Shown here: piece after piece, positions 25,241 through 31,039 of the stretch
Layout: each line of letters begins with the position of its first letter
How positions within the stretch are numbered: the stretch's first letter is position 1
Source of the DNA: Nocardioides flavescens
GTDB lineage: Bacteria; Actinomycetota; Actinomycetes; Propionibacteriales; Nocardioidaceae
Reading direction: 5' to 3'
NCBI RefSeq assembly: GCF_009823805.1
Contig: NZ_WUEK01000016.1
Coordinates: 1-64,000, forward strand
Length of the DNA: 64,000 bases
The notes under the pieces: generated by a model
Databases searched by the model: none
Told to the model about the DNA's origin: nothing
The model's input: the letters and a program-made list of their open reading frames with translations, nothing else
Program-made: the position numbers and the translations under genes

Positions 25241-26029
25241 TCAGACCTTGCGCAGGACGGCGGTGACCTTGCCCAGGATCGAGGCGTGCGTGCCGTCGAT
25301 GGGCTCGAACGCCGGGTTGTGGGGGAGCAGCCACACCTGTCCGTTCTTGCGCTGGAAGGTCTTGACCGTGGCCTCGCCGTCGATCATGGCGGCGACGATC
25401 TCGCCGTTCTCCGCGGTCTGCGCCTGCTTGATGACGACGTAGTCGCCGTCGCAGATCGCGGCCTCGATCATCGACTCACCGCGCACCTCGAGCAGGAAGA
25501 GCTGTCCGTCACCGACGAGCTGGCGCGGCAGCGGGAAGACGTCCTCGACGCTCTCCTCGGCGAGGATCGGCCCGCCGGCGGCGATGCGTCCGACGACCGG
25601 GACGTAGGTCGCGGCGGGGAGCAGGTCGCCGATCCCGGTCTCGTCGACGTCCGACTCGGTCGCGGAGCCGACGGCGCGCCGCGACGCCATCGCGTCGGGC
25701 AGGAAGACCTCCAGGGCTCGGGGCCGGTGGGGGTCGCGTCGGACGAAGCCCTTCTCCTCCAGGACCTTCAGCTGGTGAGCCACGCTCGAGGAGCTGGTCA
25801 GGCCGACGGCCTCACCGATCTCACGCATGCTCGGCGGGTAGCCGCGCGCCTCCATGAAGTCGCGCAGGTGCTCCAGGATCCGCTGCTGACGCGTCGTCAG
25901 CCCGGTCGCGTCGGTCGGCCCGTCCGGCAGCTCCGAGACGCTGCCGCGGCGACGGGGCGCGGCAGCGCCGGTGCTGGGGCTGTCGCCGGAGGTGTCGCCA
26001 GGGGTGTCGCTGGGGGTGTCGCTCGCCAT
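25241..26029 (-). CDS. lexA: SOS repressor LexA
   Basis: A 262-residue LexA with an unusually long Ser/Thr/Asp-rich leader of about 45 residues before the winged-helix domain (TTRQQRILEHLRDFMEARGY). The recognition helix region is SSSSVAHQLKVLEEKGFV. The self-cleavage site is Ala-Gly in VGRIAAGGPI, the nucleophile Ser is in GESMIEAAI, and the base Lys is in EATVKTF. The ATG is preceded by TAGCGT (26036-26041, leftward) with 6-nt spacing, so it is probably leaderless. SOS boxes lie upstream starting at 26063. It is divergent from the LysM gene, as in mycobacteria. Confidence 0.97.
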   Translation of the reverse strand: MASDTPSDTPGDTSGDSPSTGAAAPRRRGSVSELPDGPTDATGLTTRQQRILEHLRDFMEARGYPPSMREIGEAVGLTSSSSVAHQLKVLEEKGFVRRDPHRPRALEVFLPDAMASRRAVGSATESDVDETGIGDLLPAATYVPVVGRIAAGGPILAEESVEDVFPLPRQLVGDGQLFLLEVRGESMIEAAICDGDYVVIKQAQTAENGEIVAAMIDGEATVKTFQRKNGQVWLLPHNPAFEPIDGTHASILGKVTAVLRKV

Positions 26030-26035
26030 GGCCGC

Positions 26036-26041
26036 ACGCTA
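26036..26041 (-). promoter_or_regulatory. -10 hexamer TAGCGT of lexA
   Basis: Read on the minus strand, TAGCGT is followed by 6 nt and the lexA ATG. An SOS box at 26063-26074 lies at the -35 position, so LexA should autorepress. Confidence 0.65.
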
Positions 26042-26062
26042 TCGGCGCGACCCCGGGAGTTC

Positions 26063-26163
26063 AAACACCTGTTCGAACGGCGTGTCGTCGCGACAGGCTC
26101 GAACACGCGTTCGTCTGGTGCTTGTGCGTGTCGAACACGTGTTCTATGTTCGTACACGTGTTC
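26063..26163. promoter_or_regulatory. Cluster of four SOS (LexA) boxes
   Basis: Box 1 is AAACACCTGTTC (26063-26074), box 2 GAACACGCGTTC (26101-26112), box 3 GAACACGTGTTC (26133-26144) and box 4 GTACACGTGTTC (26152-26163). Boxes 2 and 3 match GAAC-N4-GTTC exactly, and boxes 1 and 4 differ at one position. A weaker fifth half-site, GAACGTGTGATC, lies at 26168-26179. They occupy the divergent lexA/LysM region. Confidence 0.92.
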
Positions 26164-26310
26164 GATCGAACGTGTGATCGAAGCAGTCGCACCACCTCGG
26201 ACCGCTCGCCGGTCCGGTGACGGTCCCCGGGCCGTTGTCGGTGGTCGCCTCTAGAACTTCGCACGAACGGTCCCGCAGCACGACCCACCTCCACTTCCCC
26301 AGGAGTCCCG

Positions 26311-26676
26311 ATGACGACGATGAGCCTCGACACCCGCTTCGCCCCCGCCCCTGCTCGTGGCCGCGCTCCCGCGGCTGCCGGCACGGTGCGCCTCACCCGG
26401 CGCGGTCGGGTCGTCGTCCTGCTCGTGGCCCTGGTGCTCGCCTTCGCCGTCGGCGTGTTCGTGACCGCCGCCAGCTCGGTGGCGACCCTCGAGCCGGGCG
26501 CCCCGGAAGCGACCGAGATCGTGCAGGTCGGTTCGGGCGACACGCTGTGGGGCATCGCCTCCGAGCTCGCCGAGGACGGTCGGGTGCGCGACATGATGCA
26601 CCGCATCGAGCGCCTCAACGCGCTCGAGTCCACTGCCCTCCAGACCGGCCAGCGCCTCGTCGTCCCGGCGAGCTGA
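26311..26676 (+). CDS. SOS-linked LysM protein (ChiZ/DivS-like cell-division inhibitor candidate)
   Basis: A 121-residue protein with a basic N-terminal cytoplasmic part, one membrane segment (VVVLLVALVLAFAVGVFVTA) and a C-terminal LysM domain (VQVGSGDTLWGIASELAEDG to LNALESTALQTGQRLVVP). It lies divergent to lexA across four SOS boxes, as do ChiZ in mycobacteria and related SOS division inhibitors in corynebacteria. By position and architecture it probably binds peptidoglycan and delays division during DNA damage. ATG with AGGAG at 26301-26305, 5 nt upstream. A strong hairpin follows at 26743-26783. Confidence 0.85.
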   Translation: MTTMSLDTRFAPAPARGRAPAAAGTVRLTRRGRVVVLLVALVLAFAVGVFVTAASSVATLEPGAPEATEIVQVGSGDTLWGIASELAEDGRVRDMMHRIERLNALESTALQTGQRLVVPAS

Positions 26677-26742
26677 GGCCCGCCGAGCACGACTCGCGCA
26701 CCAGACTTCGTCAGCCGCTTCGACCCCGGCTGACGGGCCGGG

Positions 26743-26783
26743 GAAGACGGGGGCGGGGCTGCGGCCCCGCCCCTGCGGTCTTC
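26743..26783. terminator. Strong hairpin terminator after the LysM gene
   Basis: The inner stem GGGGCGGGG/CCCCGCCCC (26750-26758 with 26765-26773) has a 6-nt loop. Outer arms GAAGAC (26743-26748) and GTCTTC (26778-26783) extend it. No T-run follows. It lies between convergent genes and could serve both. Confidence 0.75.
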
Positions 26784-26808
26784 CTCGTCAGTTCCCGTGT
26801 CGATCCGA

Positions 26809-27108
26809 TCAGTGCCGTCGAGGGTCGCTCAGGACGCCGATGCGACGCAGGACCATCGTCACCAGGAGCAGGCAGAGGAACAGGCAGGCGACAGCCCCGA
26901 TCGAGGCCACGACCAGGTAGGCCCAGGCGCCGGAGTCGCCGCCGCGCGCCGTACGACCGAAGTCGATGGCGGCCCAGACAAGGAAGCCCCACGCCGTTAA
27001 GGCCAGCAATGAACCCGCGGCGAGACCCACGACGTCCATGCGCAGGCGGGGCCGGGGCCGGGCGGCACGCCGAGCGCCCGCCCTCGACTTCCCCTCCTGG
27101 CCGCCCAC
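26809..27108 (-). CDS. Small membrane protein, two segments, unknown function
   Basis: A 99-residue protein with a basic Arg-rich N-terminus of about 25 residues, two hydrophobic segments (about 26-48 and 62-85) and a short basic end (RRIGVLSDPRRH). No family recognised. The start is GTG with CACAAT (27115-27120, leftward) 6 nt upstream, so it is probably leaderless. It is divergent from the GAF-GHKL gene with a 64-bp shared promoter region. Confidence 0.7.
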   Translation of the reverse strand: MGGQEGKSRAGARRAARPRPRLRMDVVGLAAGSLLALTAWGFLVWAAIDFGRTARGGDSGAWAYLVVASIGAVACLFLCLLLVTMVLRRIGVLSDPRRH

Positions 27109-27160
27109 GCGGTCATTGTGTCGTGCGCCGACAACGGCCACTGGGACGCCACGCAGCCCG

Positions 27161-27166
27161 TAGCCT
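27161..27166 (+). promoter_or_regulatory. -10 hexamer TAGCCT of the GAF-GHKL gene
   Basis: TAGCCT, 6 nt, then GTG at 27173. It matches the leaderless spacing seen across the window. Confidence 0.65.
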
Positions 27167-27172
27167 GGTGGT

Positions 27173-28153
27173 GTGGCCGCGTCTTCTCCGGGTGTCGACG
27201 CCCCGGTCGAGGCGCGCCCGACGGTGGCCCACCCGCCGCCGGCCGGGCCACCGAGCGCTGGCCTGACCTACGACGACGTCGCGCGCGGTCTGCTGTGCGA
27301 GCTCGCGTCCTGGCCGGGTGTGTCGCGCGTGGGGTTCGCGCTCACCGAGGGTGGCGGTCGTCGGTTGCGGTTCACCTCCAGCGACCGCCGTCTCGACGCC
27401 GCCCTGGAGTGGTGTCACATCGACGCCTTCGACGACGTGCCCTTCACGACCGTCGTCCGCACGGGCGAGGTGCTGATGGGCGGGCGTGAGGAGTTCGAGC
27501 CACGGTGGCCGGAGTTCGTCTCGCGCCAACCCGAGCACGTGCGTGCGATGGCGGTGGTCCCGCTCCCGGGCGAGAGCTCGCCGGTCGGCGGGGTGATCGT
27601 CTACCTCGACGACGCGTCGCGGCTCGACGCCGATCGCCGCGACCGCCTTCCGGTCATCGCCGCGCAGGCCGCGAGCGCCGTACGACGCGTGCGTGCGCGC
27701 GGAGAGCCGGACGCCGTCCCCACGCCCGTCCGGAGGGGCGACGCGCACGAGCACACCGACGATCCTGGTCGGCTCGTGATCGACGACGACCCGCGCTCGG
27801 CCGGGCTGGCTCGTCGCTTCCTGCGTGACCGGCTCCGGGTCGCCGGGATCGACGACGACACCGTCGACACCGCCGAGCTGTGCCTCTCGGAGCTCGTGAC
27901 CAATGCGATCCTCCACGGCGGAGGGCACACCGAGGTGCGCGTGGCTCTGAGCGACGAGCTCACGGTGTCGGTCCGCGACCAGGGCGGCCCGCAGTCCGGT
28001 CCGACGGCTCCGGACGCCGACGAGGACCCGCTGCGGGTGCACGGACGGGGTCTGCAGCTCGTCGAGGTGCTCGCCTCCTCGTGGGGGTCGCGGCGCGACC
28101 CGAGCGGCACGACGGTCTGGTTCATCCTCGACGTCGGCGTCGCGGCGGGCTGA
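27173..28153 (+). CDS. GAF plus GHKL ATPase protein (anti-sigma-factor-kinase-like)
   Basis: A 326-residue soluble protein. Residues about 30-180 look like a GAF domain (VSRVGFALTEGGGRRLRF, VVPLPGESSPVGGVIVYLDD). Residues about 205-320 are a small GHKL ATPase of the SpoIIAB/RsbW type, with N box CLSELVTNAILHGGG, then VSVRDQGGPQSG and HGRGLQLVEVLASSWG. It lacks a phosphoacceptor His and the PP2C domain often fused to such modules. It probably senses a signal through GAF and acts on an anti-sigma antagonist, but the partner genes are not nearby. Leaderless GTG start. Confidence 0.82.
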   Translation: MAASSPGVDAPVEARPTVAHPPPAGPPSAGLTYDDVARGLLCELASWPGVSRVGFALTEGGGRRLRFTSSDRRLDAALEWCHIDAFDDVPFTTVVRTGEVLMGGREEFEPRWPEFVSRQPEHVRAMAVVPLPGESSPVGGVIVYLDDASRLDADRRDRLPVIAAQAASAVRRVRARGEPDAVPTPVRRGDAHEHTDDPGRLVIDDDPRSAGLARRFLRDRLRVAGIDDDTVDTAELCLSELVTNAILHGGGHTEVRVALSDELTVSVRDQGGPQSGPTAPDADEDPLRVHGRGLQLVEVLASSWGSRRDPSGTTVWFILDVGVAAG

Positions 28154-28156
28154 GGA

Positions 28157-29446
28157 CTACAGGCCGACCACGACCCCCGCGATGGCTGCGTTCGCCAGGT
28201 TGGCCAGGCTGCCCGCGAGCAGGGCCCGCAGGCCGAGCTCGGCGACCCACGAACGACGTTCGGGGGCCAGAGAGCCGATGGTGCCGATCATGATGGCGAT
28301 CGAGCCGAGGTTGGCGAACCCCGCCAGCGCGAAGGTGACCACCGCGACCGTGACCGGGGACAGCCCGTCGACGGCCGGGCCGAAGTCGGCGTAGGCGACG
28401 AACTCGTTGAGCACCGTCTTCTGCCCGATCCACGACCCCGCCTGCGCGGCCTCCGACCACGGCACGCCCAGGAGCCAGGCCAAGGGCGCCAGCAGCCATC
28501 CGAGGAGCTGCTGGAAGGTGAGGTCGCCGGCGCCGAACCAGCCCCCGATCCCACCGAGGACGCCGTTGGCGAGCGAGATCAGGGCGATGAACGCGATGAG
28601 CAGCGCGCCGACGGTGACGGCGATCCGGCCGCCGGCGAGGGCGCCGCGGCCCACCGCGTCGATGAGGTTGCGCGACTCCTCGTCGCGCACGCGGCGCACG
28701 TCGACCTCCGCGGCGGGGTCGGCGGCGGCCCCGGTCGGGTCCGAGCCCGCTGTGTTCTCGGCGCCGGGGTCCTCGGGGTCGGGCGGGGTCGAGTCGGGCC
28801 ACATGATCTTCGCCATCAGCAGCGAGGCGGGTGCGTTCATGACGGTGGCGGCGAGGAGGTACTCCAGCGGTGCGCCGAGCAGGGAGTAGCCCACGAGCGT
28901 CGAGCCGGCAGCCGCGGTGAAGCCACCGACCATCACGGTGAAGACCTGACCCTTGCGCAGGCTCTTCAACCACGGCGCGATCATCAGCGGTGCCTCGCTC
29001 TGGCCGAGGAAGATGACCGTAGCCGCGAAGGTCGACTCGATCCGGCTGATCCCGAGCAGTCGCGAGATGGCGCCGCCCACGACGTAGGTGAACCACTGGA
29101 TGACCCTCAGGTAGAACAGCAGCCCGATCAGAGCGCCGAGGAAGACGATGACCGGCAGCACCTTGAGGGCGAAGATCGTCGACCCCTCGCCGCCGACCTC
29201 CGCGAGGGGGCCGAACAGGAACGACGTGCCGTCCTCGGTGTAGCCGATGAGCGACTCGACCCGGGCCGAGGCCCACCTCAGTGCGGCCTCGCCCGGGCCC
29301 CACTGCAGCACCAGCACCGCGAACCCGACCTGCAGCGCCAGCGCGGTGCCGACGGTGCGCCACGAGATGCCGCGGCGGTGACGGCTCAGCGCCACCGCCA
29401 CCAGCACGACGAAGGCCAGTCCGAGCACCCCGCGCAGCTCTGCCAT
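28157..29446 (-). CDS. Concentrative nucleoside transporter (CNT/NupC family)
   Basis: A 429-residue membrane permease that imports nucleosides with protons or sodium. CNT hallmarks are the LPVIVFLGALIGLLFYL region, ATVIFLGQSEAPLMIAPWLK (substrate and ion contacts in GQSEAP), VMVGGFTAAAGSTLVGYS, and the later FVAYADFG and LAGFANLGSIAIMIG helices. A 50-residue charged loop (Asp, Glu, Pro-rich) interrupts the middle. The start is ATG at 29446 with TACCGC 6 nt upstream, inside an 18-bp palindrome shared with the divergent glycosylase promoter. Confidence 0.9.
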   Translation of the reverse strand: MAELRGVLGLAFVVLVAVALSRHRRGISWRTVGTALALQVGFAVLVLQWGPGEAALRWASARVESLIGYTEDGTSFLFGPLAEVGGEGSTIFALKVLPVIVFLGALIGLLFYLRVIQWFTYVVGGAISRLLGISRIESTFAATVIFLGQSEAPLMIAPWLKSLRKGQVFTVMVGGFTAAAGSTLVGYSLLGAPLEYLLAATVMNAPASLLMAKIMWPDSTPPDPEDPGAENTAGSDPTGAAADPAAEVDVRRVRDEESRNLIDAVGRGALAGGRIAVTVGALLIAFIALISLANGVLGGIGGWFGAGDLTFQQLLGWLLAPLAWLLGVPWSEAAQAGSWIGQKTVLNEFVAYADFGPAVDGLSPVTVAVVTFALAGFANLGSIAIMIGTIGSLAPERRSWVAELGLRALLAGSLANLANAAIAGVVVGL

Positions 29447-29454
29447 GCGCGCGC

Positions 29455-29472
29455 GGTACCCGCGCGGGTACC
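29455..29472. promoter_or_regulatory. 18-bp perfect palindrome covering two divergent -10 elements
   Basis: GGTACCCGC-GCGGGTACC is perfectly symmetric. Its two TACC ends supply TACCGC (for the nucleoside transporter, leftward) and TACCCG (for the glycosylase, rightward), each 6 nt from a start codon. A single regulator bound here could control both genes. Confidence 0.6.
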
Positions 29473-29480
29473 CGCATCCC

Positions 29481-30008
29481 GTGGAGGTCCTGCCCGACGT
29501 CATCGGCCCCGACCCGGTCGTCGTGTTCTGCGGGATGGCGGGGGCGGAGAGCACGAAGACCCGCGACCACTACTACGCCACGCCCGGCAACTGCTTCTGG
29601 GACCACCTCCACCGCTCCGGGATGGTGCACGAGCGCCTCGGCCCGGCGGACGAGCAGCGCCTGCCCGACCTCGGTCTCGGCCTCACCGACCTGGTCGGCC
29701 ACTGGGACCACGAGACCGGGCGCGGCTGGGTCGACCTCGAGGACCTGGTGGGCAAGGTCGAGCGCTGGGCGCCGGCGTACGTCGCGTTCACGGCCAAGGG
29801 CACCGCCGCCTGGGTCGCCCGGGGGCTCGGCCGCCGCCGGCCTTCGCTCGGCCTCGCCGGCTGGGACCTCGCCGGGGCCGAGGTCTACGTCCTGCCGGGC
29901 ACGAGCGGTGCCAACCAGCGCAAGGACTACGACGGACGTCCGAACCGGCTCTCCTGGTGGCGCGACCTCGCGGAGATCGCGGCCCCGGAGCTCGGCTCCC
30001 GTCGCTGA
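29481..30008 (+). CDS. Mug/TDG-like mismatch-specific DNA glycosylase
   Basis: A 175-residue uracil-DNA glycosylase-superfamily protein. The N-terminal motif VVVFCGMAGAESTKTRDHYY, then PGNCFWDHLHRSG and LGLGLTDLV, matches the Mug/TDG pattern. The late PGTSGANQRK corresponds to motif 2. The catalytic Asn of Mug (GINPG) is not present in that form; the equivalent CGMAGAES may use another residue. Substrates are expected to be U or T opposite G. GTG 29481 is chosen from the TACCCG spacing; an ATG at 29445 would overlap the start of the transporter gene. A second, classical Mug lies at 51766. Confidence 0.8.
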   Translation: MEVLPDVIGPDPVVVFCGMAGAESTKTRDHYYATPGNCFWDHLHRSGMVHERLGPADEQRLPDLGLGLTDLVGHWDHETGRGWVDLEDLVGKVERWAPAYVAFTAKGTAAWVARGLGRRRPSLGLAGWDLAGAEVYVLPGTSGANQRKDYDGRPNRLSWWRDLAEIAAPELGSRR

Positions 30009-30160
30009 GGTCGCGCCCGACCGCCTCCCGCCCGCCTCTCCCGAACGCCTCTCCCGCCCGCCTGTCCCGCGCCCGCGCGGCGTGTCGCACGGGCCCGTCG
30101 GAGCGTCTCGCGACACGCCTCGGGGCGGGGTTGCACACCTGGGGTCGGCCGCGTACTGTC

Positions 30161-30208
30161 ACCACTACATCTAGTACTTACACCGGTGTAGTTATCCACA
30201 TCTAGTCC
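30161..30208. promoter_or_regulatory. Tandem NrdR boxes upstream of nrdR
   Basis: The 9-mer ACATCTAGT occurs at 30167-30175 and again at 30198-30206, within boxes CACTACATCTAGTAC and TCCACATCTAGTCC. The repeat distance is 31 bp, about three helical turns, the classical NrdR arrangement. A 12-bp palindrome TACACCGGTGTA (30179-30190) lies between them. The 343-bp gap 30009-30351 otherwise holds an A+T-richer leader with ACACGGGTGT (30237-30246). Confidence 0.88.
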
Positions 30209-30351
30209 CCAGGTCGGGTGTGGAAGACCCACAACCACACGGGTGTTCTCCACAGTGTGAGGCGACTTGTACACACCCCCCGCGGGGTGTCTGCGGCGCG
30301 CCCTCCCACTCCTCACGACCACCCCACAGCACCCCCGAGAGGAGACCTCCG

Positions 30352-30870
30352 GTGCACTGCCCGTTCTGCCGCAACACCGACACCAAGGTCCTCGACTCCC
30401 GGGTCGCCGAGGACGGCTCGTCCATCCGTCGTAGGCGCAGCTGCCAGAGCTGCGGGCAGCGGTTCACCACGCTGGAGCTGATGCAGCTGACCGTCCTCAA
30501 GCGCTCGGGCGCGAGCGAGGCGTTCAGCCGTGACAAGGCGATCGCCGGCGTCCGCAAGGCGTGCGGCGGCCGTCCCGTCTCCGAGGACGACCTGGCCTGC
30601 CTCGGGCAGAAGGTCGAGGAGGCGCTGCGGGCCTCGGGCAAGGCCGAGTTCGCCGCCCACGAGGTGGGGCTGGCGATCCTGGACCCGCTGCGCGAGCTCG
30701 ACGACGTCGCCTTCCTGCGCTTCGCCTCGGTCTACAAGCAGTTCGAGTCCGCCGAGGACTTCGAGCGCGAGATCGAGAGCCTGCGCACCCACCGCACGGG
30801 CCAGCTGCGATCGATGCTCCAGGGCTCGATCGAGGAGCCCGTGTCCACCCCCTCAGCCGCCACCGGCTGA
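30352..30870 (+). CDS. nrdR: Transcriptional repressor NrdR
   Basis: A 172-residue NrdR. The zinc ribbon is CPFCRNTDTKVLDSR with RSCQSCGQRFTT, and the ATP-cone domain begins VLKRSGASEAFSRDKAIAGV. It represses ribonucleotide reductase genes when dATP and ATP fill the cone. The GTG start is chosen because the protein then begins directly with the first zinc-ribbon cysteines, and AGAGGAG at 30338-30344 has a 7-nt spacer. Longer reading from 30220 adds 44 residues of unrelated sequence. It is followed by nrdJ on the same strand and probably autoregulated by the boxes at 30161-30208. Confidence 0.96.
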   Translation: MHCPFCRNTDTKVLDSRVAEDGSSIRRRRSCQSCGQRFTTLELMQLTVLKRSGASEAFSRDKAIAGVRKACGGRPVSEDDLACLGQKVEEALRASGKAEFAAHEVGLAILDPLRELDDVAFLRFASVYKQFESAEDFEREIESLRTHRTGQLRSMLQGSIEEPVSTPSAATG

Positions 30871-30879
30871 CCAGAGACC

Positions 30880-30913
30880 GCCCGGCGCGCAGTGGGGAAG
30901 CTGCGCGCCGGGC
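30880..30913 (+). terminator. Perfect 13-bp hairpin between nrdR and nrdJ
   Basis: GCCCGGCGCGCAG (30880-30892) pairs exactly with 30901-30913 across an 8-nt loop. No T-run follows. It may attenuate read-through into nrdJ or stabilise the nrdR mRNA 3' end. I looked for a cobalamin riboswitch in the 169-nt gap and did not recognise one. Confidence 0.65.
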
Positions 30914-31039
30914 GCACCACCGCCACCGGCGTCGCCACCCGGCTGTCGGTGGGCCCGTGCACGATCGGCCTCGGGACTTCCCCCGCACCACGAGCAGCAC
31001 CCCACCCCCAACAGATCACGAAGCGAGCAGGAGTCAGGC

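Noticed and set aside
30871..31039. Cobalamin riboswitch between nrdR and nrdJ
   Set aside because: I looked for a B12-box-like segment because nrdJ needs B12. Only a GC-rich 13-bp hairpin was evident, and B12 riboswitches would more logically control a B12-independent reductase.
30530..31039. N-terminal extension of NrdJ overlapping nrdR
   Set aside because: That stretch is nrdR in another frame; the ATG at 31040 has a good Shine-Dalgarno and family length.
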